The notes beneath the pieces are model-generated. The model ran no database searches and was not told the DNA's origin. It saw only the letters and a program-made list of their open reading frames with translations. The position numbers were made by a program, and so were the translations under genes. DNA of 8,170 bases from Candidatus Nanopelagicales bacterium (lineage in GTDB: Bacteria > Actinomycetota > Actinomycetes > S36-B12 > UBA5976), in NCBI GenBank assembly GCA_030831445.1, contig JAURLB010000162.1, positions 1-8,170 of the forward strand, given 5' to 3'. Shown here in pieces: positions 1 to 6,681 of this stretch (its first letter is position 1; the number at the start of each line of letters is the position of its first letter).

Positions 1-1079
1 CTATTGGACTCTACCGAGCGATGATGAATAACATCAAAGCAACGGGCGAAGTGCTTGCAGATAACTCCATCGATTGCGACTGGCGACACGATGGAACTTA
101 CAACTTTGCCCGATCTAACGCTCAACTGCAAAGAGCGCAGGAAGAAATCTCATACTTTCGCAGTTGGGGTTTTACAAAAACCGATATCGACCTTCTACAT
201 CCAGATGAGATTTCAGTCCCAATTACAAATCTGAAGGGCTCACTTTTCACGCCACACTGCGCAAGCATTCACCCCTTCAAACTTGTCACTCAATTAGCGA
301 AGTTCCTGGAGTCTCGGGGCGTGAAAATCTATGAGAAGTCAGCTGCCACAGAAATCCAACCGAAACAAATCCGCGTTCAAGGATTTGAGATTGAAGCAGA
401 CTTCGTCATCCGAGCTACCGAGGCCTACACATCTCTCTTGCCTCGTGAGAAACGAACAGTAGCGCCGATTTATTCGTTCATGATTGCCACAGAGGTCTTG
501 AGTCACGAGACAATAGAACGTCTACATCTCAATGGCGCAACGTTTGCCGATATGAGAAATCTTGTTATTTATGGACAAGTCACTCGGGACAATCGCATTG
601 CATTTGGAGGTCGGGGTGCTCCGTATCGCTTTGGCTCAAAGATTTCTCCATCGTATGAAAATAATCAGCATGTGAGTGAAAGGAATTTTGCGATTCTGCA
701 CGAGATGTTGCCAGACATTGGCGACGTTACCTTCACACATCAATGGGCTGGTGTGCTAGGAATCTATAGAGACTGGTTTCCACGGGTGAGTTTCGAGGCC
801 GAAACAGGTTTTGGATATGCGGGTGGCTATGTCGGAGATGGAGTTGGAAGCTCCGCCCTGGCAGGAAAAACCCTTGCCCATCTCATCACCCAAACCGAAA
901 GTGACTTGACGGACTTACCGTGGCTGAATCGACCGATTCGCCGTTGGGAAATAGAGCCACTTCGATATCTTGGTATTTCATTTGGTTTACGAGCGATGAC
1001 ACTTGCAGACGTTGAAGAACGAATCACGAATCGGCCTTCAGTCATTGGAAGATTAATGAGTCCTCTTATTGGACATTAA
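1..1079 (+). CDS. FAD-dependent oxidoreductase (DAO/glycine-D-amino acid oxidase-like), 5' truncated
   Basis: The frame is open to the left edge (first full codon at base 3, reading IGLYRA before the first ATG at 21), so the N-terminus with the expected GxGxxG FAD Rossmann motif lies outside the window. Numbering from that ATG, what remains fits the amine/D-amino-acid oxidase (DadA/PuuB-like, COG0665) fold: an HPFKLV segment near residues 84-89 (the usual HPxxLV stretch), a substrate-domain strand [12 protein letters not shown] at 192-203, HQWAG at 240-244, and the C-terminal FAD-contacting glycine-rich segment [18 protein letters not shown] at 265-282. Such enzymes oxidise a C-N bond of an amino acid or amine with FAD and usually O2; the substrate here cannot be told. 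It stands alone on the plus strand and its last 14 bases overlap the end of convergent rlmN. Family confident, substrate unknown. Confidence 0.85.
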   Translation, partial: IGLYRAMMNNIKATGEVLADNSIDCDWRHDGTYNFARSNAQLQRAQEEISYFRSWGFTKTDIDLLHPDEISVPITNLKGSLFTPHCASIHPFKLVTQLAKFLESRGVKIYEKSAATEIQPKQIRVQGFEIEADFVIRATEAYTSLLPREKRTVAPIYSFMIATEVLSHETIERLHLNGATFADMRNLVIYGQVTRDNRIAFGGRGAPYRFGSKISPSYENNQHVSERNFAILHEMLPDIGDVTFTHQWAGVLGIYRDWFPRVSFEAETGFGYAGGYVGDGVGSSALAGKTLAHLITQTESDLTDLPWLNRPIRRWEIEPLRYLGISFGLRAMTLADVEERITNRPSVIGRLMSPLIGH

Positions 1080-2166
1080 CTTCTTTTGCTGCTAACTGTC
1101 CGCACGCACCATCGATCTCTCGACCGCGCGTATCCCGAATTGTCACGGGTATATTGAATCGCTCAAGAATTTCCACAAATTTCTGCTCATCACTCTTGCG
1201 CGATGCAGTCCAATCTGAACCTTCTGTGGGATTGAGCGGAATGAGATTGACATGGACGTCCTTACCGACAAGGAGTCGGGCAAGCATTTCAGCGCGAAAG
1301 GCTTGATCGTTGACATCACGAATCATCGCATACTCAATTGAAACTCTACGTTTAACAGTTTCCGAGTAATGCCAAGCAGCATCCAACACTTCACTCACTT
1401 TGTATTGCAGATTGATTGGGACAAGGGTGTCGCGTAGCTCATCGTCTGGTGCGTGTAATGAAATTGCCAACCGAAGTGGCATACCTTCTTTGGCTAAATC
1501 ATAAATTCGCGGAACAAGCCCAACAGTTGATACTGTCACGTTACGTGCAGAAATTCCTAACCCTTCAGGTACTGGTTTGACGATGCGATGGATTGCCGTG
1601 ATAACCCGGTTGTAGTTAGCAAGCGGTTCACCCATACCCATAAAGACAATATTTGAAATTCGACCTTCCCCACCTGCAATCTCATCATGTTTCATTGCCT
1701 GGGCACCAGCACGTACTTGCTCGAAGATTTCTGCCGCCGACAAATTGCGGGTCAGACCGGCCTGTCCAGTAGCACAAAACGGACAAGCCATACCACAACC
1801 AGCCTGCGATGAAATACACATCGTGACACGATCGGTATAGCGCATCAATACGCTCTCTACCAGAGAGTTGTCATGCAATCGCCAAACCGTTTTGCGCGTC
1901 ATCCCTCCATCACAATCAAGCGTTCTTACTTCTCTGAGCAACTGTGGTAACAGTGCTTCGCTTATGGTTTCAATGTCTGCCCTTGACATGTCGGTCCATG
2001 AAGTATTGTCATTCGATAAGTGTCCGTACCAGTGACGTGACACTTGATCGGCTCTGAAGCCCGGAAGTCCCAATTCTTCGCATTTCAGTTTGCGCTCCTT
2101 GAGTGATAAGTCACTTAAGTGAACTGGGGGCATTGACTTCTTGGGCGTCAGAGATAATTCGCTCAC
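1066..2166 (-). CDS. rlmN: Dual-specificity 23S rRNA/tRNA adenine-C2 methyltransferase RlmN
   Basis: A radical-SAM enzyme that methylates C2 of A2503 in 23S rRNA; in E. coli it also methylates A37 of some tRNAs. The 366-residue protein is close to usual length. The cluster-binding CxxxCxxC is C124, C128, C131 within CGMACPFC. The two catalytic cysteines are C117 (MCISSQAGC) and C355 (GACGQL), matching E. coli C118 and C355. The GEP-type SAM motif GMGEPLAN lies at 177-184 and [10 protein letters not shown] at 236-245. C355 in particular separates RlmN from other radical-SAM families. The start is GTG, whose GTGA overlaps the cdsA TGA by 4 bases; the Shine-Dalgarno is weak, so translational coupling is likely. 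It is last in the pyrH-frr-cdsA-rlmN operon and converges on the FAD oxidoreductase with no room for a terminator. Confidence 0.97.
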   Translation of the reverse strand: MSELSLTPKKSMPPVHLSDLSLKERKLKCEELGLPGFRADQVSRHWYGHLSNDNTSWTDMSRADIETISEALLPQLLREVRTLDCDGGMTRKTVWRLHDNSLVESVLMRYTDRVTMCISSQAGCGMACPFCATGQAGLTRNLSAAEIFEQVRAGAQAMKHDEIAGGEGRISNIVFMGMGEPLANYNRVITAIHRIVKPVPEGLGISARNVTVSTVGLVPRIYDLAKEGMPLRLAISLHAPDDELRDTLVPINLQYKVSEVLDAAWHYSETVKRRVSIEYAMIRDVNDQAFRAEMLARLLVGKDVHVNLIPLNPTEGSDWTASRKSDEQKFVEILERFNIPVTIRDTRGREIDGACGQLAAKEVNVQ

Positions 2167-2990
2167 AGCACACCAACATCAAAGATACCTAAAAAGAAGA
2201 GCCACACAATTGGCGCATTGAAGAGCAATGCATCAATACGATCAAGGACACCACCGTGGCCTGGAATAGCATGCGAGGCATCCTTCAGTCCTCGCTCTCG
2301 TTTCATTGCACTTTCGAACAAGTCACCAACTACTCCACCGAGAACTACGGCAAATGAAAGCACGATTCCCTGCCAAATCTGAATGGGGACCAGAAGTGGT
2401 ACCAGAACAAGTGCTGCAAAAAGTGTGAGGGCAATTGATCCAAAGAGTCCTTCAATTGTCTTTTTGGGACTCAGCTCTTTGAAAAGTGGACGTTTACCAA
2501 AAAGAATCCCAGCGAAGTACCCACCTGTGTCTACCGCGCTATTGAGCAAGGCAAGTGAAAACACCAAAGCAAAACCATTGTCGTAACGGGCCAAATCAAC
2601 CATGAAGCCAAGCAAAACTGGCACATACACGACACTCAAAAGCATTGAACTTATTCGATGTGTGAAGTCATGAAATCCAACTCGTAGGGCGAGTCCTACA
2701 CCCAAGAACAATATCGGCAGGAGCGCTAAAGCAAGCCAACTAAGACCACGTGCATATGTGAGAATTGGAAGCGTCATCGCTGAGAAAAGCAAAAGAAACT
2801 GAATAAGTCGATCTTGTATGTCAAGGAGTCGAAACATCTCTTTTGTTGCAAAGTAGGCCACGACCGAAATAGTCACCGCAAAAAACCAGCGGTCAAACCA
2901 CAGCGAAGCCACAAGTATCCCCGCTAATGCCATTGAGACTGCGGTTGCCAGTGGCAGGTTTCGCCCAGTCTTAATTTCCTTGTGGTTCAT
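2163..2990 (-). CDS. cdsA: Phosphatidate cytidylyltransferase CdsA
   Basis: An integral membrane enzyme that makes CDP-diacylglycerol from CTP and phosphatidic acid, the precursor of phosphatidylglycerol, cardiolipin and phosphatidylinositol. The 275-residue protein is mostly hydrophobic, with about eight likely membrane segments (roughly 13-31, 35-50, 62-80, 83-103, 114-133, 138-160, 186-225 and 258-273). The full cytidylyltransferase signature is at 227-253: [10 protein letters not shown] at 236-237, PGHGG at 243-247 and DRID at 250-253. The family segment SPKKTIEG is at 174-181 and DTGGYFAG at 154-161. The ATG overlaps the frr TGA by one base (TGATG), and only a weak GAAG-like Shine-Dalgarno precedes it, so its translation probably depends on frr. 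Its position after frr and before rlmN is typical of Actinobacteria. Confidence 0.97.
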   Translation of the reverse strand: MNHKEIKTGRNLPLATAVSMALAGILVASLWFDRWFFAVTISVVAYFATKEMFRLLDIQDRLIQFLLLFSAMTLPILTYARGLSWLALALLPILFLGVGLALRVGFHDFTHRISSMLLSVVYVPVLLGFMVDLARYDNGFALVFSLALLNSAVDTGGYFAGILFGKRPLFKELSPKKTIEGLFGSIALTLFAALVLVPLLVPIQIWQGIVLSFAVVLGGVVGDLFESAMKRERGLKDASHAIPGHGGVLDRIDALLFNAPIVWLFFLGIFDVGVL

Positions 2991-3547
2991 CAGACTTCGA
3001 GTAGCTCGGCTTCTTTGTGTTTCAATAAATCGTCGATAACTTGTATGTGTTTTGAGGTGAGATCATCAAGAGATTTTTCAGCACGACGAACATCATCTTC
3101 GCCCACGTCACCATCTTTTTGAAGTTTATCGAGTGCATCTTTTGCATGTCTACGAATATTTCGAATTGCAACTCTGGAATCTTCAGCTTTTGTTTTAGCC
3201 AATTTAATGTATTCCCGACGTCGCTCTTCAGTAAGCTGCGGTAATCCAACACGAATTACGTTCCCGTCGGTTGCAGGATTCACACCCAAGTCAGAGTCAC
3301 GAATGGCTTTTTCGATTGCGCTAAGCACGCTCTTATCAAACGGCGAGACGATAATCATTCGAGCTTCCGGAGACTGAAACGATGCTAACTGTTGAAGGGG
3401 TGTAGGGGTGCCGTAGTACTCAACTGTAATTTTGTTAAACATCGCGGGGTTAGCACGTCCCGTACGGATACCCATGAAGTCTTCTTTAGCCACTTCAACA
3501 GCCTTATCCATCTTTTCTTCGGCTTCTAGCAGTGTTTCGTCAATCAT
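2990..3547 (-). CDS. frr: Ribosome recycling factor
   Basis: RRF acts with EF-G after termination to split the 70S ribosome from mRNA and tRNA. The protein is 185 residues, exactly the usual length. The conserved RTGRA is at 28-32, [14 protein letters not shown] at 44-57 in the hinge and small domain, and the helix-3 arginines R129 and R132 (the latter essential in E. coli RRF) are in AIRNIRR. The C-terminal half is long, charged helix, as expected for the three-helix bundle. The ATG lies in an ATGA overlap with the pyrH stop and is preceded by a good AGGGAGA Shine-Dalgarno inside the end of pyrH. pyrH-frr adjacency is one of the most conserved bacterial gene pairs. Confidence 0.98.
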   Translation of the reverse strand: MIDETLLEAEEKMDKAVEVAKEDFMGIRTGRANPAMFNKITVEYYGTPTPLQQLASFQSPEARMIIVSPFDKSVLSAIEKAIRDSDLGVNPATDGNVIRVGLPQLTEERRREYIKLAKTKAEDSRVAIRNIRRHAKDALDKLQKDGDVGEDDVRRAEKSLDDLTSKHIQVIDDLLKHKEAELLEV

Positions 3548-4293
3548 GCATTCTCCCTAGAGATAAACGTACCCATTTTTATGCCGGCTGCTGCTTTTGA
3601 AATATTCCCTGCTTCCAGCAAATTAAAGACGTGAATTGGCAGACTATTGTCTCTGCATAAACTGATTGCCGTGGCATCGGCGACTTTAAGATTCTTTTGT
3701 AGTACTTCACTGTAACTAATCTGATCAAACTTCTTGGCTGCTGGATTAGTTTTAGGATCACTGTCGTACACACCATCAACACTCTTTGCCATGAGTACTA
3801 CATCTGCATTTACTTCAAGTGCTCGTTGAGCCGCACAGGTGTCAGTAGAAAAATAAGGTTGACCAAGTCCAGCTCCGAAAATGACGGCGCGACCTTTTTC
3901 AAGGTGACGAATAGCTCGAAGCGGAATATAGGGTTCGGCAACTTGTCCCATTGCGATCGCCGTCTGAACACGAGTTGGGCATCCTGCTTTTTCCAAGAAG
4001 TCTTGCAGGGCCAGACAATTCATAACTGTGCCAAGCATTCCCATATAGTCGGCTCGCGCGCGATCCATCCCTCGTTCAGATAATTCTGAACCACGAAAAT
4101 AGTTCCCGCCACCAATCACAACGGCTACTTGAACTCCACTTTTCACAACTTCAGCAATTTCATCAGCAATCGAAGACACGACGTCCGGATCAACACCTAG
4201 TGCACCCTCACCCGCGAAGGCCTCGCCAGATAATTTGAGAAGAACACGCTTCCATCCACCGCGTGGAACTCCGGGCCACTGCTCAGTACTCAT
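3544..4293 (-). CDS. pyrH: Uridylate kinase (UMP kinase) PyrH
   Basis: A hexameric amino-acid-kinase-family enzyme that phosphorylates UMP to UDP in pyrimidine nucleotide synthesis. The 249-residue protein carries the phosphate-binding KLSGE at 20-24, the glycine-rich GGGNYFRG at 61-68, RAD at 80-82, [13 protein letters not shown] at 140-152 (acceptor UMP and Thr region) and DGVYDSDP at 173-180. The start is fixed by a perfect GGAGGAG Shine-Dalgarno at 4301-4307, seven bases before the ATG, the best ribosome binding site in the window. It opens the second half of the minus-strand block, after the terminator that follows tsf. A 7-bp hairpin sits one base upstream of the Shine-Dalgarno. No clear promoter is visible in the 81-base gap after tsf, so expression may come from terminator readthrough or from a promoter I do not recognise. 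Confidence 0.98.
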   Translation of the reverse strand: MSTEQWPGVPRGGWKRVLLKLSGEAFAGEGALGVDPDVVSSIADEIAEVVKSGVQVAVVIGGGNYFRGSELSERGMDRARADYMGMLGTVMNCLALQDFLEKAGCPTRVQTAIAMGQVAEPYIPLRAIRHLEKGRAVIFGAGLGQPYFSTDTCAAQRALEVNADVVLMAKSVDGVYDSDPKTNPAAKKFDQISYSEVLQKNLKVADATAISLCRDNSLPIHVFNLLEAGNISKAAAGIKMGTFISRENA

Positions 4294-4308
4294 GTGTTGT
4301 CTCCTCCG

Positions 4309-4330
4309 GGCAAGTCTGCCACTACTTGCC
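4309..4330 (-). promoter_or_regulatory. Inverted repeat just upstream of the pyrH Shine-Dalgarno
   Basis: In the mRNA sense GGCAAGU and ACUUGCC (4330-4324 and 4315-4309) are perfectly complementary over 7 bp around an 8-base loop. The hairpin ends one base before GGAGGAG. It has no U-tract, so it is not a terminator. It could tune ribosome access to pyrH or protect a processed 5' end; no function is shown by the sequence. Confidence 0.45.
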
Positions 4331-4339
4331 TACCTAGTA

Positions 4340-4367
4340 AAAGAGGCGGTGAAGTCACCGCCTCTTT
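4340..4367 (-). terminator. Rho-independent terminator after rpsB-tsf
   Basis: A perfect 13-bp inverted repeat: AAAGAGGCGGTGA at 4340-4352 and its complement at 4355-4367. Read on the minus strand it begins 7 bases after the tsf TAA and is followed by a short run of four U residues. The stem has a GC-rich core and a minimal loop. It would end or attenuate rpsB-tsf transcription before pyrH. Confidence 0.85.
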
Positions 4368-4374
4368 GTACGCC

Positions 4375-5184
4375 TTATTGCGCTGAGTCAAGTCGCGCAA
4401 ATTGCGAAATACTCGTGCCGGCTTCATCAAGCACTTGTTGCACTGATTTCTTTGAATCTTGAACCGATGGCTGCATAACAAGTACAACTTCCTTCAAAAA
4501 TCCTTGCACACGACCTTCAACGATTTTTGGCAGAGCAGCTTCTGGCTTTCCTTCTTCTTTTGCCGTCGCTTCCGCAATTCGCTTTTCAGATTCAATCACA
4601 TCGGCTGGCACCTGATCTGCTGTTACATACAGTGGTCGCATCGCGGCGATCTGCATCGCGATTGCCCTTGCAGTGTCTGCATTCCCTGCGAATTCCACCA
4701 ATACGCCAACTTGAGGAGGTAAATCCTCACTTCGTTTGTGAAGATACACGGACACATCACCATTGAATCGGGCAACTTTTCCTAGTTCCAGCTTTTCCCC
4801 AATAACGGCGGATAGTGCTTCAATTTCTTCCGCAACACTTTTTTCACCAAGTGAGACATTCAATGCGCTTGCTTGGTCGGTTGCATTTTCCGCATCTACT
4901 GCAGAAGCGATTTTTGCTGCTAGTTTCTGAAAATCATCATTCTTTGCCACGAAGTCTGTTTCACAGAGCAAGGAGATAATTGCTTTGCCAGAATTTGCAA
5001 CGAGACCATTACTCGTGCTGCGTTCCGCGCCACGCTTAGCTGCTTTGGCCGCTCCGCTGATGCGTAGCAACTCCACTGCTTTATCGAAATCGCCTTCAGC
5101 CTCTTCGAGAGCCTTCTTGCATTCCATCATGCCTGCACCAGTTAATTCGCGCAGGTTTTTAACATCGGTTGCACTGATTGCCAT
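4375..5184 (-). CDS. tsf: Translation elongation factor Ts
   Basis: EF-Ts is the guanine nucleotide exchange factor that recycles EF-Tu-GDP to EF-Tu-GTP in the cytoplasm. The 269-residue protein starts with the UBA-like domain (about 3-45: VKNLRELTGAGMMECKKALEEA). The signature CETDFVAKNDDFQKLA follows at 74-89, whose TDFVAKN touches EF-Tu. After that come the N-terminal and C-terminal dimerisation subdomains and a family-typical GFLKEVVLVMQP near 228-239. The length suits an actinobacterial EF-Ts. It follows rpsB after an 8-base gap. Its Shine-Dalgarno is only a weak AGGT that overlaps the rpsB TAG, so coupling to S2 translation is likely. The TAA is followed at once by an intrinsic terminator. 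Confidence 0.98.
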   Translation of the reverse strand: MAISATDVKNLRELTGAGMMECKKALEEAEGDFDKAVELLRISGAAKAAKRGAERSTSNGLVANSGKAIISLLCETDFVAKNDDFQKLAAKIASAVDAENATDQASALNVSLGEKSVAEEIEALSAVIGEKLELGKVARFNGDVSVYLHKRSEDLPPQVGVLVEFAGNADTARAIAMQIAAMRPLYVTADQVPADVIESEKRIAEATAKEEGKPEAALPKIVEGRVQGFLKEVVLVMQPSVQDSKKSVQQVLDEAGTSISQFARLDSAQ

Positions 5185-5192
5185 GAAGTTAC

Positions 5193-5921
5193 CTACTCGC
5201 TTACGACGCTTGGAGCATCGTCTTTCTTTGCGCCACGAGATTTCAAACCTTCAACAACAGCGTCACCAATGACACGTGTCAACAAATCAACTGCTCGGAT
5301 TGCATCATCATTTCCTGGGATAGGAAAATCAACATCATCCGGATCACAATTAGTATCAAGAATTGCGATGACAGGAATTCCAAGTTTGCGCGCCTCTTTG
5401 ACCGCAATATGTTCTTTATTGGTATCAACGACCCAAATCGCACTAGGCGTCTTTGTCATATCTGCGATACCGCCAAGCATTTTCCGTAACTTGTCGCGCT
5501 CACGGCGAAGCAAGAGAAGCTCCTTCTTCGTAAGACCAGTTTCTGCCGAATCGTCAAGATTACGACTTTCAAGTTCGCGCAGACGTGTCACACGTTTGGT
5601 TACAGTACCAAAGTTGGTGAGCATTCCTCCAAGCCAACGATGAGTCACATACGGCATCCCAACGCGCTTGGCGTGAGTTGAGATTGCTTCTTGAGCCTGT
5701 TTCTTCGTTCCAACAAAAAGAATTGTTCCACCTTGGGCAACAATATTTTGGACGTATTCAAACGCTGTATCTATGTAACCAAGTGACTGATGTAAATCAA
5801 TCACGTAGATTCCTGAACGTTCAGTCAGAATAAAGCGCTTCATCTTCGGGTTCCAACGCCGAGTTTGATGTCCGAAGTGGACTCCACTATCTAACATCTG
5901 GCGCATGGTGATGACAGCCAT
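5193..5921 (-). CDS. rpsB: 30S ribosomal protein S2
   Basis: S2 is one of the last proteins to join the 30S subunit, where it helps hold S1 or the mRNA exit region. The 242-residue protein matches throughout: [24 protein letters not shown] at the N-terminus (described here as residues 4-27), IYVIDLHQS at 38-46, [11 protein letters not shown] near 69-79 and RWLGGMLTN near 94-102. A charged coiled-coil hairpin spans about 100-150, and the second S2 signature region is around 155-190. The start has a good AAAGGA Shine-Dalgarno. It is the first gene of the rpsB-tsf operon and has a leader of roughly 150 bases or more that is rich in perfect helices. In E. coli, S2 represses its own rpsB-tsf mRNA through a leader, so a comparable role here is a reasonable inference. 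Confidence 0.98.
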   Translation of the reverse strand: MAVITMRQMLDSGVHFGHQTRRWNPKMKRFILTERSGIYVIDLHQSLGYIDTAFEYVQNIVAQGGTILFVGTKKQAQEAISTHAKRVGMPYVTHRWLGGMLTNFGTVTKRVTRLRELESRNLDDSAETGLTKKELLLLRRERDKLRKMLGGIADMTKTPSAIWVVDTNKEHIAVKEARKLGIPVIAILDTNCDPDDVDFPIPGNDDAIRAVDLLTRVIGDAVVEGLKSRGAKKDDAPSVVSE

Positions 5922-5934
5922 GTTTTCCTTTCGT

Positions 5935-5973
5935 GGCGATAAATCGCCGTTGGTTTTATGTCACGTTTGTGAC
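5935..5973 (-). promoter_or_regulatory. Two small hairpins in the rpsB leader next to the ribosome binding site
   Basis: In the mRNA sense the first is GUCAC-AAAC-GUGAC (5973-5960), a 5-bp stem with a four-base loop. It starts four bases after the three-way junction. The second is GGCGAU-UU-AUCGCC (5948-5935), which closes as 5 to 6 bp and ends three bases before the AAAGGA ribosome binding site. Neither is followed by a U-tract, so they are not terminators; they are placed to affect initiation at rpsB. Confidence 0.5.
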
Positions 5974-5977
5974 CCTG

Positions 5978-6047
5978 GCATCTCCCGAGCTCACCGTCTA
6001 GGACGGACCACGAGTTCTCGGCTGAGTTGGTCTCAGAATTGAGATGC
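5978..6047 (-). ncRNA. Candidate structured rpsB leader RNA: three-way junction
   Basis: Folding the minus-strand sequence by eye gives P1 GCAUCUC/GAGAUGC (6047-6041 with 5984-5978, 7 bp) and P2 CUGAG/CUCAG (6036-6032 with 6026-6022) with loop ACCAA. The third arm is P3: CCGAG/CUCGG (6021-6017 with 5989-5985), an AA bulge, CUC/GAG, an asymmetric GUGGU/U internal loop, then CCGUC/GACGG with loop CUA (5999-6001). Only AAUU (6040-6037) is unpaired at the junction. The P2 loop ACCA can also pair with UGGU of the P3 internal loop. The element lies between a divergent gene and rpsB, so it is most simply a cis-regulatory leader, possibly bound by S2. That is inference; I could not test covariation or match it to a known RNA family. 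Confidence 0.6.
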
Positions 6048-6116
6048 GCGAATTAGCAGCCAGCACGCTGGTGCGGGGCGAAGTCTAGGGAAACGGGCTG
6101 GTTTTGGGTAATTCGC
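6048..6116. repeat. Spaced 8-base inverted repeat flanking the putative rpsB promoter region
   Basis: GCGAATTA at 6048-6055 and its exact complement TAATTCGC at 6109-6116 are separated by 53 bases. Between them lies a short palindrome, CCAGCACGCTGG at 6060-6071. If transcription of rpsB starts upstream of 6116 the arms form a stem directly abutting P1 of the leader structure; otherwise they could be DNA half-sites between the two divergent genes. Chance is not excluded for 8 bases. Confidence 0.35.
6082..6111 (-). promoter_or_regulatory. Possible rpsB promoter (weak call)
   Basis: On the minus strand TAGACT (6087-6082) fits the TAnnnT form of a -10 element. A poor TTACCC (6111-6106) lies 18 bases upstream as a possible -35. 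The start point would be near 6075, giving a leader of about 150 bases that contains the whole three-way junction. The -35 match is weak, so this is only the best candidate seen. Confidence 0.25.
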
Positions 6117-6183
6117 CTAGTCCCCCTCCACATCTGCCCTAGTGTCCAAGTTGGGCGAGCCGCGTTCCTGAAGCCTTGAGCGC

Positions 6184-6681
6184 ATGAAATTTCTGATTGC
6201 CCCCATACTTGTATTCATCCTCACGCTCTTTGGCACACCAATCCAAGCCACATCACACGTCGCGATTACACCGCCAAAGACGATAGTTCCGGTGAAGGGC
6301 CCTTGGTTACGACTTCCAGTCATTCCTGATCCAAACTGGAAGCCAGGTCACCGAGGACTCGACATTGGCGCTCACACCGAACAAATGGTGGTGGCTCCAC
6401 GATCTGGCACTGTGAAATTTGCTGATTACATTGATGGGGTCGGCAGTATCTCAATAACTACATATGATGGTTATCGGCACATTCTGACATTCGTTGAACC
6501 CATCGTAGAGAAAGAACAATACGTTCGAATAGGTGATCAGATTGGTTGGGTTGCAAGAAATGGACATTGCATTAAAACCTGCGTGCACTGGGCAGTTAAG
6601 CAGTTCGGAAAGTATGTAGATCCGCGTTGGCTTTTACCTTCGATGCTGGTGAGAATTAAGCGCGCGGGTGGGCTTGATTAA
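6184..6681 (+). CDS. Secreted M23/LytM-like metallopeptidase-fold protein with altered active site
   Basis: A 165-residue protein with an N-terminal signal peptide (residues 1-22: Lys2, hydrophobic core 4-16, likely cut after IQA), so exported. The rest is a short LytM/M23 beta domain: GHRGLDIGA with H56 and D60 as zinc ligands, VVAPRSGTVKFAD at 69-81, YRH with H99, GDQIGWV near 117-123 and CVHWAV at 133-138 with H135. In active M23 endopeptidases the last motif is HxH; here the first His is Cys133, while the three expected zinc ligands remain. C129 may pair with C133. It could be a reduced or modified peptidoglycan endopeptidase, or a binding or regulatory protein. As I recall, actinobacterial homologues upstream of rpsB also have Cys-x-His. 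The ATG is the first start after an in-frame TGA at 6169; the Shine-Dalgarno is poor. It is divergent from rpsB and overlaps xerC by 26 bases. Confidence 0.85.
   Translation: MKFLIAPILVFILTLFGTPIQATSHVAITPPKTIVPVKGPWLRLPVIPDPNWKPGHRGLDIGAHTEQMVVAPRSGTVKFADYIDGVGSISITTYDGYRHILTFVEPIVEKEQYVRIGDQIGWVARNGHCIKTCVHWAVKQFGKYVDPRWLLPSMLVRIKRAGGLD

Noticed and set aside
5269..5643. A 124-codon plus-strand frame opposite rpsB
   Set aside because: Low-complexity Ser/Arg-rich translation, antisense to a highly conserved ribosomal protein gene; no ribosome binding site or neighbour supports it.
5960..6047. Reading the rpsB leader helices as a transcription terminator or attenuator
   Set aside because: No U-tract follows any of the helices on the minus strand, so an intrinsic terminator is not supported as written.
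6117..6323. A 68-codon minus-strand frame at the start of the M23-like gene, upstream of the rpsB leader
   Set aside because: No family resemblance, and it overlaps the signal peptide and domain start of a supported gene on the other strand; a leader peptide for rpsB is not indicated.
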